DNA of 64,000 bases from Paraspadella gotoi. Lineage: Eukaryota; Chaetognatha. Position 1 is the stretch's first letter, and each line of letters starts with the position of its first letter. The notes beneath the pieces were generated by a model. That model searched no databases and was not told where the DNA came from. It saw only the letters and a program-made list of their open reading frames with translations. The stretch is taken from positions 8,874,772-8,938,771 of the forward strand of contig CM119265.1 of assembly GCA_051294375.1 (NCBI GenBank), written 5' to 3'. The position numbers and the translations under genes were made by a program. This document shows, in pieces, positions 1-13,189 of this stretch.

Positions 1-39
1 TTATATTAATAAAAAAAATTTACAAAATATTAATTAAAT

Positions 40-1144
40 AGTAAGCTCACTCATATTTTATATATATTGTTAATAAAAAAATGTTCCAAGAATATAACAA
101 GTATTAAATGGCATTAACTTTAATTACTTGAATAAAATATATATTAATAGTTTTTAAAAATATTTTTTTAAATTTTTTAAAATATTTTTATAATAAAATT
201 ATATTAATTAAAAATAAATTTATTTTATAACCTACCAAAGTAGAACTGCATTTGTATTATATACTAGAACATATTTGTATCTTACATTTTTTAAAAATTA
301 ATCCATTTGAAATTACTAATTGAATAATCTTTTTTTCTATTTAAATTTGTACTTATAATTCAATAAAAAAAATGTAAAAAGTTAGAAGGAGGTTCAATTA
401 AAAAAGCTTATGCTTTGGTAGATAATGTAGCATAAAAGTTCATTGACTTCAAAATTAGTAAGGAGCATATTCACTATCACTACTAAAATATTTTTATAAA
501 AAACTTTATTAGTATTACCAAAAAATCCTGCTCTTTAGGAATTTTGCTGCCCTACTACATTAAGTGCTAAAAAAATGAAAGAGATCATTGATAATGAAAC
601 CAATAATAAAACATAAAAGCTATAAAATATAAATGATGCAATACCTCTTTTTCTTTTCTTTATATTAAAGAAATAGGGAAAATTGTTTAACGATTATACG
701 AATGGACATGGTTTCGGCTAGTTGACTTCAAGCTTCATCACACATTTAACATGTCCGGTCTCTTAAATAAATATAAATCATTGTAACAAATTTCAAAAAA
801 ACTTGGTTTTCTCGAATATAAAATTAAAAAAAAAAGAAGGAAAAAAAGTTAAAAAACGGTACTGATTTATAGATCCACAAAATAATATAATTAAATCCAA
901 AAACTCTGGCCAAAAGGGCTTTTAATAAAAAGGATTAATTAAATGTAACGAAATTTAATTTTTTTTATCAACGGATATTTCTTATAATTTTAAAAATCTT
1001 AAATTATTTAACAAAAAGTTTAAAAACAATAGTATAAAACTATAATATCAATTTTATTCAAGGTATTAAAATTAATGCATTATACTTGTTAATATTTTGA
1101 ACATTTTTTATTAACAATATAGTATCAAATATTGGAGTGAGCTA
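40..1144. repeat. Diverged inverted repeat pair, possible foldback element
   Basis: The left end (about 40-235) begins GTAAGCTCACTC. The right end read on the minus strand (about 1144 back to 960) begins GTAGCTCACTCC. Both continue with a shared string containing TTGTTAATAAAAAATGTTC, then AACAAGTAT, and then CTTGAATAAAAT, with indels. The similarity extends well over 100 bp, more than shared AT-richness alone explains. The arms bound about 1.1 kb. I see no clear target-site duplication and no transposase, so a foldback or MITE-like element is inference. Two independently inserted copies in opposite orientation would look the same. Confidence 0.45.
240..480 (+). repeat. AT-rich dispersed repeat, copy 1
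   Basis: Shares ordered blocks with 1410-1650, including ACTAATTGA, ATTCAATA, GTAAAAAGTT and GTAGATA, in the same orientation and spacing. The copies are diverged and not recent. No product is evident. Confidence 0.45.
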
Positions 1145-1409
1145 CTTTTATTATTTATTACTTTTGTAATTTTTTTTTCATAAATCGATGAACAAATATT
1201 ATTGCTATTAAAAAGCTGGGATATGGAGATGTGGAATAAAGCACTCAACTAATATATACCCTGTTATTTTTAATTTGAGATATAAGTTTTAATTAACATC
1301 ATCTATATTTTTATAATAAAATAAAGTTAATAATTTGTTTTTTTTTTATTAATTTTATATAATTATAAAGTTTTATTTGTTTTAAACATTGTTGTTTTTA
1401 AACTTATAA

Positions 1410-1650
1410 AGTAGAATACTTGATATTGTTATCTTTATTTTTAAAAAAAAGGGTTGCTATTTTGAAAGTACTAATTGATACGTAATCTGTTTTTTGTAAA
1501 GAAAAATTCTTAAGTTTTTACGTATAAATTCAATATGAAAAAATTGTAAAAAGTTGGGAAAAGGTCTAAAATTAAAAGCATTATGTTTTTGTAGATACAT
1601 GGATGAGTATAAACATTTTCAAATTGTTAAGCATACAGACAAAAATATTA
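1410..1650 (+). repeat. AT-rich dispersed repeat, copy 2
   Basis: Direct-orientation partner of 240-480 (shared GTAAAAAGTT followed by AGGT, AATTAAAA, AGC, TATG and GTAGATA). Together with the inverted pair this suggests an AT-rich repeat family with at least three fragments in the first 1.7 kb. Confidence 0.4.
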
Positions 1651-2110
1651 AATAAATATTTTTTCAAAAATTTTTTTAAAAATTTAACAATCTCATACTC
1701 CTGAACAAAGATTAAAAAACTAATACACTATTTAACGCCAATAGAAACCCAAGGTTTACTTAGGAGGATTTAGTCTGTTTTTATACCTTATTTTACATTA
1801 TTTTCAAAGTTTATAAGGGGAAATAAAAAAATGTGACTTAAAAATGCCGAGATTCGGGTTTTTTAACATCCAATAATTGGAAAAGTATTTTTTTGGATTT
1901 TTAAAAAAATAAAGAGTATGTAAAATGAAGGTATTTTTTCTGCTCTTTAAATTGACGCAGGTTAAATTTATTCTGACTGATATTTTTTAAGATGTCTATC
2001 ATTTCTTAATGAAAAAAACGTTTTTTTTGCAAATTTTGCAGGAGATTGCAAGCACTTATGGATCGATTTTTCAAAAAAACAAAATAGAAAAAAATTAGTA
2101 GCATATAAAG

Positions 2111-2880
2111 GGACTATATTGTACTATAGTGCTAATTCTGCTGACGCTGATATGTCCCTATATGCATATTCACTCATGTCGCAACGTATACGGCAACACC
2201 TGTCGTGCTGACTTCTCTATGATCCAGAATTCGTACAGAGACGTTCCTCCAACGCTCATGGGCAAGAGGGCGGCGCCCGTTTGGATGGCCCGCGAGCTGC
2301 GGATGCCGCAAGAGGCTTTCGTCCAAGGGAGTGCGCGCAACGAAGAGAGAGAGAGAGAAGAAAGGGAAGAAGCACTGAGAACGCCAGCGGGCGCACGGGA
2401 ACTTTGCGGCGGCTGAGCCCTTCATTTTTGTCTCCGGGCTAGAATTGTTACTTACCGACGTTCTTTACTCTGATTTAAGCTCAAACAGGAAATTCGGGGG
2501 AAGAGGCGGATGACGCCCGCGCCGGGCGGAAGGTAACGGGGGGAGGGCATTGGGACTGGGGGGGGGAGGAAAATGGTATGAGTGTGAGAAACGATTTGAT
2601 GATGAAGTGGGAGCGAGGAGGGAAAGGGGAGTAATGGAAACGGTCGAATAGGAGGAGAAAGGAGATAAAATGAAAATGATAAGAAAGGGAAGTTAATAGG
2701 AGAAGAGAAGAGGACTATTAGTGCAACATACGTATATAGTTTATATAGACAAAGGCGTCTAAAAAAAGGAAAATAAATAAACCGAGAGAAAGGAGAAGAT
2801 AGAAAAATGTTCTAATATTGCTAAACGGAACCAAATTGGAAAAAAAAAAACTTCCTTAAACACCTTTTTGAAATGAGAGT
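2111..2880. other. Non-coding; purine- and G-rich stretch
   Basis: Mixed composition with a short GA run near 2346-2375 and a purine/G-rich segment at about 2490-2720 with a GGGGGG run. The open frames here end inside GA-rich low-complexity sequence and have no recognisable domain. Confidence 0.5.
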
Positions 2881-3545
2881 AGTGCGATAAAAACACCGAT
2901 CAATGCTCTGCTCAGATGCGCGCTGACTCACTCAACCGTGCGTAAGTGAACGACGTCATATACAAATTCATCCCTGGACTATTACGTAATCAAATGCTCA
3001 TGATCAAAAAGAACGGAGTACTAACACTGAGGGTGGCATCTCATCACGTTCGTTTTCTCGTGTCACTGCTCTTGAGAGCCGCAGTCTCTAATCTCGACCT
3101 GAGCCCGGGAGTAACGAATGACATACGAGTGCCTCTGTGTATGCCGGACCGTCTGATCTCGTATTCACGTCTCTCTACTAATCACTAACATCTAATCGTA
3201 CTACTCTGTGAGCTGGTGGAGTCGACCTATGGATCATCATGCAGTCCTGTCGTGAGCCTACGTGATCTATACGCTCCATGATCATATGCGTGATCTATCT
3301 CCTCCTGATCTCGAGCGCATCCAGCTACGTATCCCTCCCGATACATCATCCTATAAAAACTAATACTAACAGATTGATACATCACACAGTCGGTAACCTA
3401 CTGATACTTCACAGCTCGTCACAATTATGATATCAGACAGTAAACCCTACGAAACTCTGATCGGGCAACTCATCCTATCTCGAGCCTGCCTCATCAGATC
3501 TATATGACGCCCCGATATGCAATATCTCCCGGTTTACCTCGAAGC
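2881..3545. other. Compositionally balanced island without homopolymers
   Basis: About 660 bp with near-even base use and almost no homopolymer above four bases, between flanks full of long A and T runs. Every frame is broken by stops, so it is not an obvious exon. It resembles random or badly base-called sequence more than the rest of the window. Confidence 0.4.
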
Positions 3546-5110
3546 TATAAGATAAAAAAAAGTTTCAGTTGAAAAAAATCCCCTCCCAATTTTTGATTTA
3601 TTTCATAAGATCAATTCACCTTAAGATTTTTTTTTTTTAATCCACAAAAAAAAACAAAAACTTTGGTTTCATGTGAAAAAATAAGATTAATACGGTGCAG
3701 CACGAAAAAAAGTTTTCACGGCCGCCGGGTGGTAACGAGCAGCCCGCTAATGGTCTGTCATTTTTTTGAGGGTTTCAAATTTATCCACGCGAATCTCAGT
3801 TCTGGTGATCATCGATCGCTAGGACGGCGCCAATTTCGGATGCCTTTGCCTCACCTAAATTAAAGAGGGGTAAAAAAAATCAATACTAAAAAATACTGGA
3901 TAAAAAAAAATAAAATAAATATTCACTCAGATAGTTTAAGTACTGGGGATGATTCTTTCCCGGACAAAATTTTTATTGACACAACAAAGTTAACGACCGG
4001 CCACAAAATATTAAACGTCGACTCCATTTTACATAGATTATTCTTCGACATTGTCGATTTTAAGCCTCAAAAAACTTCGACTTTCACTTGCGTAATTTCC
4101 TCACCCTCATCTTCCTCCTCCCTTTCCCCGATCTCCACATCTTCTGGCTATCTCTACGGTCGATTAGGTTACGATCTGAAACTCGACTTCCATTCTTGAC
4201 CGGGCTTCGCGAGGTCAGTGAGGCTGGCACGTTCGCATAGGGGTCGAAGCCTAATCCTACGGTGGATGATAAGTCGGCCCGATATCCACATCGCCTCGAG
4301 AAGAACACTGCAAATCACACACGTCCTATAACAATTTAGTGGCAACATCTGTAATCTAAACATCACTCATTCGCTAGCTGCGTGAATACTCAAGTCGTAC
4401 AGGCTATCAAAAATCTCCTTTCCCGCTCCAAGAGCGATCTGTCCGAGCTGGCATCTCGCGAACTTGTCAGTACGCAATCAGACATCAGACTCTAGCTCAT
4501 GGATGACAACCGGCAGTGTATTACCTTTATTAGTGGTGTCGACTTCACTTACGAATACGAATCTTTTTGAATTTATATATGTTTATTATGTTTATTTTAT
4601 AATAATTTTATCCCTCCTTCCCAACTTGTGGTTTCCTGAGTTGAATAGCGTCGTTCAGTATTTCGGCCTCCGGCTAACTTCATGCCGAGGTTTCCGATAG
4701 CCCTCGTTAAACAGCATCCCCGATTCGCCCTCCGTCGCTGAGACGCTCTTCCGGGCGTCCTTCTGCTTTTACATCTTCAGCGCCTCCTGCCGACATCTAT
4801 TTCTATACACGCCTCTATCTCTCCTTTTAAATTTAAAAAAAACAATAACCGTGAAACGTATTTTTTTGACAACTTGGAAATAAAACGCGGAGCGATCTCG
4901 TCGACTACTCCCTCTATTTTAAAAAAAAGTATCTTCTCACGCCGTGTAAATTTGGTACGGTACAAAACTTCGTTACAAGAGCAACTTTTGGGTTAGGAAC
5001 GTCCGTCCCCCTAACTAACAGTGTACACCAGATGTGACGTGCGCACGAACCCCAAACGTAAAATGGCCACTGACGAGAGAGTGTGCCACTCAAGCGGTGA
5101 CAAAACTAAA
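3546..5110. other. Non-coding, no recognised gene
   Basis: Mixed unique sequence with short poly(A) and poly(T) runs. A 45-codon open stretch on the plus strand at about 4361-4496, just after a stop, has protein-like composition (for example VVQAIKNLLSRSKSDLSELA), and the next bases are open in another frame. This could be an old retroelement or exon remnant, but nothing in it identifies a family. Confidence 0.35.
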
Positions 5111-5519
5111 TGAGCCCGGAAAGCGACTCGCCGTGCTGAGCAAAATTCGCTTCGTTCTTTGCCTGTTGTCAAAATCCTTCAAATAAGCTCACGTTGTTCG
5201 CCTGCTCGCTTCAATTCAGCCTTGAACCGCCTCCGCCAGCCAAGCCGCCGCTATCGTCACTCAATGTCTCTCCCGTTGCCCTTTAATTTTCTCCAGCAAA
5301 ACTCCAATCAAGCGGACCCTGCATCGCCCCCGACCGCCTATGGGCTTGCATTGGTCTTCCATCTGCTCTTGGCCGTCTCCCTTGTTCGGACTGTTGCCTT
5401 AGGTCTTTTTCCCCCAGGACAGGCGACCTTCCCCTCGATGACGGTGGCGTTGAGTGCGGCCGATCTTCTCAGGCCAACAGTCGCCCCTCAGCTTCCGTTT
5501 CACGCTCATCAGCCCTTCG

Positions 5520-5846
5520 TCATGCGCTTTTCGTCTTCGGCCTCCTTCGTCTGTCTCCTCCGCCAACTTCTGCGCTCCTGAGCGCGATCTGAGCCGCCGC
5601 CTTTTTCTTCGTTTCCGTCGCCACCTCTTGCTCGATCCTTTTCTGAAAGCGACTTGGAGCCGCTCCTCCAACCGTTTGGTCTTCGTCAGCTTGTTCATTG
5701 TGTTTGATGTTGGCCATTTCCGCCTCAGTCGTCGCGAAGTTGTATGTCGTCGCCTTTGTCGGCGCTCCCTTTTCGGTGGCCATCGCGGCGGGCGCGGATA
5801 TGAATAGCCTCGATGATTTCAAAACTGCGGTCAGGAGGAATGCCAA
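5520..5846 (-). CDS. Candidate reading frame, unknown function
   Basis: A 108-residue open frame on the minus strand in a GC-rich patch (about 5.1-5.85 kb). An internal start at 5783 would give 87 residues beginning MATEKGAPTKA. The product would be hydrophilic, rich in Ala, Lys, Glu and Arg, with no membrane segment, signal peptide or known motif visible. A pyrimidine tract ending in CAG lies just upstream in the reading direction (about 5829-5845) and could be a splice acceptor, so this might be an exon. Two overlapping frames on both strands are also open, as expected by chance in GC-rich DNA, so coding status is uncertain. I do not recognise the protein. Confidence 0.2.
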   Translation of the reverse strand: MAFLLTAVLKSSRLFISAPAAMATEKGAPTKATTYNFATTEAEMANIKHNEQADEDQTVGGAAPSRFQKRIEQEVATETKKKAAAQIALRSAEVGGGDRRRRPKTKSA

Positions 5847-5850
5847 AGTA

Positions 5851-8800
5851 AAATAATGGGAATAAACTGAAATTCGAGATATGTTAATTTACAGTGCCGA
5901 ACTGTCGTGTTCCTGAGAACAACTTCTTGATGAGAGATCTTTACTGTCTTTCAAACCTTTCAACATTTTTTCGGATCCGATTTTTATTTAAGTCGACGGT
6001 ATCCCGTCTGTTGTTTCGTTAGTTGTTTCTTTGGATTAATTTGATAATAAATTGAAATTATTTATTAAATCCCTCCCCGCTAGTCCACATTCAAGACCGA
6101 ACTTGTCCGACCTAAATGCAAATTTTAATGGAACAGTATCAAAATAATGATCCATTAGTTGGTTATTAATATTCGTGTTAAAATATTTTATTTGCAAAAA
6201 ATTTGAAACCTTAATTAAAATTATATAATTACTATAATAATGTCAACAAATTACTTTTTGATATATTTAATTTAATTGATTCTGATAGACCTGGAAAAAG
6301 TTAGCAAAAAAAAGTACATTACAACGTAAATTTAAAAATTTTGATGTTTTATAACTGAAAATTAGAAAAAGCCGCTATAGAAATCAAATGAGATGATGAT
6401 GATGATGATGATGGATTTTTTAAGTTATCTCAATGTGTTAACCGTGACTTCATCATTAAAATATTGAAAAAGAATATACTTGTGTTAGGCAACTTTGGAA
6501 TTAAGCTATCTAAATATGCTTTTTAACAAATAAAAAAATTTAAAAAAAATTATTATTTTGGGACATTCTATTCGTATAAATAATATTAAAAAATAATACT
6601 AGTGCTTCAAGCACATTTAGAATTGTGGTCCATGTGAGAAGTTTCTCAGAAAATGTATGAAGTTTATTTGAAGGTTCCCAAATCAAACTTCGACCCACCC
6701 CAATTGACCCAAGACCTATTACTCTGGGAGAAGTCTGATGACGTTCAAGTTTAACCTTAGCCTTTACTTTCCAATTAACCAACCTGTTCCATTGGTATGC
6801 CCAAGTTGGCAGTGAGGTGATGATGATGATCATCTCGATAAGCGTCAGAAAATACTACTCCTCTGCATATACTTCGCAGCTCTGGGACATCATACTTCTG
6901 GTCTTTATCAGCATAGATATAAGAAATTTACCTCAGTATCATTCGCATCTTCTCATTAATATAATTCTAATTCTAACAAAATTCTATCACTTTACAATAT
7001 TCTTATTTATATACTTTAAAGTAATTTATATAGAATTTAGGGTGAAATACCCGATGCGGGATGAAAGATGCCGAGGCCTCTTCGGATTCTAGAACCAGTA
7101 GACACACTTTATGAAACGAACGTATTTAAAATTTAAATTAAATTAAATTACATAAATAGAAAATAATTAATAAATTAATTAATAATATAAATTAATAATT
7201 AATGTAATTAATAAATTAATATAATTAATTAATTAATTTAATTTAATTAAAATTAATTTAAATAATTTGAAAACAAATCTTACAACCTGATGAATTTGGA
7301 AAGATGGTCCAGCGCTCGATCAGTTGCTAGAACAATTATGAAGAAATTGTAATTAAAATAACTGATTTTAGAATGGAATAGATTTGCGGGTCGTAAACAA
7401 ATATACTGATTCGCTTACTTGATGCGAAGCCGATGTTGTTCTGAAGATTCTAATAAGAAATTATTTGGTATCCGGATATCCAAAAAGTTCTTACGATTAA
7501 TATAACAAATAAAATTCTAAATTAAAACCTGCTACTTGCTGAATCGATGAAGGAGACAGCAGAGGCACTTGGAATTGAGCAAAGATCAGACGTTCAGCGC
7601 TGATTGGGGATTTCTAGATAAATTGTAAAACTTGAGAGAATTTAGTTTAAATTTTAATTGTAATTTAATTTTAAATTTGAAAATAGTTAACCAATTTTAA
7701 AGCTATCAATATTTGGTTTAAAAATGTTTTTTAAACTCACGCTTATTATTTCAAAGACCAACCTCGGCGCTACTCGAAGGCTCAGGACCTGATTCCGGAA
7801 TATTTTGCGAATCTGATTTAACATTCTATATTTATTAATTGACAAGTTTTTTTGAATTATAAGAAACTCAAAAAATAACACCTACCAATTCTCTAGTAAG
7901 AAGAGAAACTGGCCCTGAATATTGGCCGCGTGTGAGGGAGATTATTGAACTGGGGAGAAACTGGTTATTTATCCAATGCGAGCCCTGCCGTTACTTGATG
8001 GTATGGGATGGAAGATTTGTTCAGGATTGTAAATAAAATTCTGAGTAAAATGTAATAAATATTAATGACCGGAATGTCAAATTTTTTTTTAAAAATTGGC
8101 ATGCATTTTTTCCAAGCAGCACCCTCAAGAGGGTTCATTACAGGGCATGAAGCAGCTTCGCAGCCAAATGAATTCTGTTTTCGTAAAATAAGATAGGTAA
8201 TTTAATATAATAAAATATTAAAAGTCAGATATGCTTAGGTCAAGAGATGAAGATGAGGGTGCGGGAGAGATGAGCCAAATGGTGTGAGAGAATGTGACAG
8301 TTGTAATTAAAATCATCGTGAAATATTATAAATCATCGTTTTACGTGTACCATCGAGGCATATATTTGAAAACTGAGGAAGTGCAGGAAGGGTACTATAG
8401 AACAGTACGCAGTGATGAATTGGCGAAGAGATTTTCAACGACGCCTTAGCTACTCTTCATTTGTAGGGATTGCAAGCAAAATGAGGGAAGACCAATTGAG
8501 TAACCAATGGTATCAGAAATCACATGTCTAACATTTATTTGGTCCATAAACCTAACTGGATTCTAAGAATTGGAGAGATGCACGAGGAAAATACCAATCA
8601 ACCATTCGGTTCACACTTTACTAACATACTTTTCGGAGGAGAGGAATCTGAGAAGAAAGAGACATTCCGCAGACGAATTTGGAGCTTTCAAAGAATACCT
8701 GGAAACAGGATAAATTGGAGAAAGGTAAGTGGAGTATGAGAAGCAAAGAAAATAAATAGAAGACTCAGTTATTTTGTTTTTTTTACCCTCTTCTCGCAAA

Positions 8801-9220
8801 ATTTTATTTTTAAATTAATATAATTTATTTATCTACTTAATTTTTTTATTATTCTATTATCATTATATAATATCATCTTTGCTAAATCCCATACCTCCAT
8901 ATGAGAATCCTGTAATGAGATTATGATAATTACAAAATTTAGAATTTAGCGGAACAATGTAATCTTAACGAAAAACTCCTTCTTCATGAGAAATCCCCTA
9001 TAGAACCGCTATAAAACCAATGACTTAAAAATATACTAAAAATACCACGAAATCTGTATTAACATACCCACACATGTGGAGACGACAAGGGTAAGCTGGA
9101 CATTTGATACTATCGTGCCTCAACCACGATATTTGTATCTTTTTTTTGAGAAATTCGCCCATAAGAATTCGGTGGGGTGGTGGCGATTGGGAGTGGGAGC
9201 GGAAGAATAAGGCTACTATG
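5851..9220. other. AT-rich non-coding sequence with short microsatellites
   Basis: Mostly AT-rich unique sequence. It includes a (GAT)7 run at 6392-6414 and an (AATT)-type degenerate repeat at 7131-7263. Segments at 6640-6840 and 8300-8740 have more balanced composition and could be decayed repeats. A GTAAGT donor-like site occurs at 8724. No frame gives a recognisable product. Confidence 0.5.
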
Positions 9221-11160
9221 ACCAATGGGCGCCGGGGCGATCCAGGTGGGGAAACTACAGTCCGACGACCACCGCGACACCCAATCCGCCAGGCGGAGTC
9301 TCGCTGATCTCTCGCTGCGTTGCTTTAATTTTTTTTTTTTACAAAAAAAAACAATTTATAGTCCAACTCTCCCTCCAATTCTCTCCAGATCAAACGGGGG
9401 ATCCGGCAAGCAGTCTCTCTCTCTCGACTCCTAGCTCCTCTCTCTCTCTTCTTGCATAGCACTCTCTGTCTCCCTCTCTCTCCTTTCTCTCTCGGTCCAG
9501 CCTCTACTCTCTCCCTCCATTCTCTCTCTCTTCCGCTTCCCCTCCCGTCCTCTCTCCCCTCGTTACCTCCACCACATCTCCGCCCACCGGTCTGGGCCGC
9601 CTTTAAACTAGACCAACCCAAAAACCCCTTGTTCCGCTGCCATATGCATTCATCTTAATTTTTCGTTATAAGCAATAATGAAAACGCCTAGTCAAATTCT
9701 ACTCTCTCTTCCAGCACCCAATAAAGTCCCGAGTTCAATCTTCCCTCCTCCTCCTTCCTGAGTCTTACGATTTCTTTAACTGTTTCCTCTAACATTACCA
9801 CTTTGGTCTATCGTCGACCACGTACCGGCGGAACACGGACCGACCTTGCCTCTTACCTTTATTATGGACCTCCTAAACTACCCTTGAGCCTTTCAAGTGA
9901 ATTTTGCGGCGCTTCCCCGCATCTGCATTAACGGTGTACGCTGGTACACGACTCCCGGATTAATATCTATAAACTGGGCTCGTTCTTCAATTACAAAATC
10001 GGCCCGGAAATTCTTCCTCTCCCAAAATTTCTTCATAACTGACTTAATAGGATGTACCTATCTCGATTGTCCCGAAAATACGCCGGCCGCGGATCAAGAG
10101 CATTGTGAAACGTGGACTGAATGTTCGAATTCGAAATTAAATTCCGGATAATTTTCTTTAATGCGAACCTTGATCGTTTTCTTACGATCGCTGGATTGTT
10201 ATCTCTCTCGCCTTGTCCTCGCTCGTCACGAACGCATAACTTCCGGGGAACTACCACTATTGTTGTTTGCTGAAAACGACCGGACAAGTTCGACGGAAAG
10301 CTTTATAACAAACCGCCATTAAACAACTTTTAGCTTTCGAGGCGCTGTTATAGCTCTTATTCTTTGATTCAAATGTACAACTAATCTTGTAATGACGCAA
10401 TCGGCGGCCTTAAGATGAATCCCCGAGGTGCCAAACAAACTACCTTTTCAAGCCGCGGCGGGTTAACCGGGGTTGTTAATAACGACCGACGATCGACGAA
10501 CGACGACCGACGACTACAACCCTTTGACGTCATCACAATCCCGTCATTCGAATTTATTTTTCCCACGACAATAACATTGCTCTGACGACAGGTACCCAGC
10601 GGAAGATACAACTGGGTTAAGACTACCATAAACAATTGAATTTCTCTCTTTCCTCCTCTGACATTATTTCTTCTATCCAGCTGTGAGATTACTTTAAGGT
10701 GGGGTCAAGGGTTTCTCTGAGAAATAAAGGAGGATCGAGCGTTTGATCTCTGCCTCTGCAGTGGTCCGGTCTCAGGAAAGTTCCAGATCCGAAACCCCCG
10801 TCTTCTGCACTCCGATTGCCTCCATTCAAACTTCTCGTAAAATGGCGAGAATTCTTCGGGGACACCGCGCGCATAGAGCTACCAGTAGTAAACAATGAGA
10901 ATATCATTCTGATCAGAATTTTTGATAATCAGTTTTTTTTTATACATTTTTTTATGGAAAAAGATGAAACCCCTCCGGCTGACCTCTTAATGAGTGGCTG
11001 GAAAATTGCTAAGGTAGAAGCATTGACCGTTCCTTTATTATTGGCCTTAAACGAATTTTAATAATGCCACCGAACAAGTGTTTTTTTTATTTAATGGGTC
11101 CTCGTCCGCCGTGGTGTGTGCTACTGGCCCGGGTGAGGACCAATAAGGAAGGGATTAAAT
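9221..11160. other. Non-coding; CT-rich tract and unique sequence
   Basis: A degenerate CT-rich tract occupies about 9410-9590. The rest is unique sequence of mixed composition with many stops. A CGAC-rich cluster lies near 10488-10516, followed by a TGACGTCA (CRE-like palindrome) at 10524-10531. Nothing supports a gene. Confidence 0.5.
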
Positions 11161-11361
11161 TCAATGAATAACGATCGAGTTGTATAGAAAGAAAAGGAAT
11201 AGGAGAAAGAACAAGAAGAGGAAGGAGAAGAAGGGAAAAGAGAGAAAAAAGAAGAAGAGAGCAGACACATATTATAAATTAAGAAATAGCTCGCGCAAAA
11301 GCGAAGAAATATTGTAGAAAATTTAGTAAGAGAGAGAAGAGAGATGAGAGTGAGATGAGAG

Positions 11362-11631
11362 ATGAAAGAGAAGTATATCGGAGAAAGAACGTCTTTGCCG
11401 ATTCCCTTTGATCTTATCGGAGAGCCCCTTATGTTTTTTTTAAAACCGACGACCTGGTGGGGCCGTCCCGACCCTGTCAGTATCCCAACCCAATATAAAA
11501 CCGCATCAGCTAGTAACATGAATACCCAGTTCCCACCTTGGTCCATTGATTCCCTAAACCGTCTAGTAGGTCTCTCGGAGAAAATTTACGTAAAATGCCC
11601 CTATATGTACAACTCATTAACGTTATCGTAA
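11362..11631 (+). CDS. Candidate reading frame, unknown function
   Basis: An 89-residue frame whose translation is not low complexity: Trp, Pro, Tyr, Cys and Met are distributed as in ordinary proteins. It starts inside the end of a GA-rich tract, so the first residues (MKEKYIGERTS) are doubtful, and the real open segment may begin near 11395. No domain, signal peptide or membrane span is recognised. No splice signal or neighbour supports it, and an overlapping minus-strand frame is also open. It could be an exon or chance. Confidence 0.13.
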   Translation: MKEKYIGERTSLPIPFDLIGEPLMFFLKPTTWWGRPDPVSIPTQYKTASASNMNTQFPPWSIDSLNRLVGLSEKIYVKCPYMYNSLTLS

Positions 11632-11634
11632 AAT

Positions 11635-12467
11635 CTCTCTCCGTTACTACATTTTGCCGACGAGGGCGATTAAAAGAACTGTCATCCTGCGTCGTCTTTT
11701 CTCCCTCTCTCGAATCTCCTTCTCTCTCTCATGCTGCCTTACCTGCCTCTCGAAGTGCTTCCTCTCTCTCACTCTCTCTCTCTCTCATGCTTTCTCTCGT
11801 TCTGCTCTCACTCTATTCATCTTACATTCCTCTCTCTCTCTCTCCCTCCCCTCCTGAGTTCCCAGGCGAACCCAAACTATAAATAATAAAAGAAAAAAAA
11901 AGTGTTTTATTCCCGAAGGAATTTTATTTCTTATTTTACTCCTTAAATTTTTATTTCTTTTATTTTTTTCTTTCGCTTCGTCGCCTCCTTCCATTCGTCG
12001 TCATCTTCGTCGACTTCAAATTCTTTTTTTTTTCTTTCTATCGACGATTTTGTTCGATTTCGTCGAATTTCGCGTCTTTTCGTGTTATTTTTCTCGAAAA
12101 TCCGTTGACCTTTTGTTTTGGGGGCGAAAACTTCAAAGGATGTTTAAGGATTTCAAGTCGAGTTTGTAAATTATAAAGGTTTTCCGACTGTTGATGAAAT
12201 TAGTATAATCATTACGTAAAATATCCATTGATTTAATAAACAAGCTTGTCTCTTAACTTTGTACTCCAGACTCAAAATCATCATAATACAGGAACTAAGT
12301 CAATTTTTACTAAAAAAAAAACAATACAATTATGGCTCAGAAATTCAGAATGACAGACAAGAACAAAAAAATCAAAACAAACTTCAGAATACTTTTCTTT
12401 TTCGTTTTAGAGAATTGAGATTTACCCGAACAAACCTGAAATTAGGTCATGTGTTCGAAGTCGTTTT

Positions 12468-12504
<37 letters not shown>

Positions 12505-13180
12505 GAAATGGACATTTAAGTGGCGTATCTCGTCCCATAAAAAGTAATGGACGGAAGGGTTTGGACAAGAGATGAATGTCCAGATATCGTGTGGCGTCGA
12601 ACCAAAACGACTCACCCTCTTTTTTTGCCCATAGAAGGGTGGAGGGTCATGTCGGGAACAGGAAAAAAAAGGAAAATAAAGGAAAAATGAAAAATATTTT
12701 TTTAAAAAAAGGAAAAGAAAAAGGAAAAATAGAGCGGACTTTTGCAGAAACTGGGCTCCGGATTTAAAATTTTTGCCGGATGAGATTTTTTTCTAAAAAA
12801 AATCGTCCGTGAATAATTTAGAACCCGCGTTTACTAACATTGATTGATGTTCAAATTTTGAGGATGATGTTTTAATAAATTACCATTTTTAGCTGTACTA
12901 ATCTATTCTAATCTAATTATAATCATATTGAAGACGGAAAATCTGACAAACGTGAGAAAAGAGCTAAATATTAGTAAATGTTGAAAAGCGAATTAGAAAG
13001 AGCAAATTAAGGGGGAAAAAGTAAAGGGAGTGAAGTTAGGGAAAAAGGAAAAGGGAAAATGGGAGGAGGAGGAAAAGACAGTTAAAAACGGAAAAAGTGG
13101 AGAGACTGAAGACTGGAGAGTTTTAAGAAGAGAGAAAAAGAAAGAAGCCGGAAACAGCTGGCAGGTGGCGGAACCGATTC
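11635..13180. other. Non-coding; CT-rich then A-rich sequence
   Basis: A CT-rich degenerate repeat at about 11690-11855 is followed by unique AT-leaning sequence and, from about 12655 to 13145, A/G-rich low-complexity sequence. The open frames are translations of the purine or pyrimidine strands. Confidence 0.5.
12468..12504. repeat. (GTC)12 microsatellite
   Basis: Twelve uninterrupted GTC units. This is the ACG class, one of many such loci in the window. Confidence 0.97.
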
Positions 13181-13189
13181 GCGATTCGA

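Larger units (their letters stand above)
1..2110. other. AT-rich non-coding sequence
   Basis: Very AT-rich throughout, with many A and T homopolymers and no open frame with protein-like composition. It contains diverged repeat copies that are listed separately. The composition changes near 2.1 kb to a much more GC-balanced sequence, so this may be the end of a distinct AT-rich repeat domain. Confidence 0.7.
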
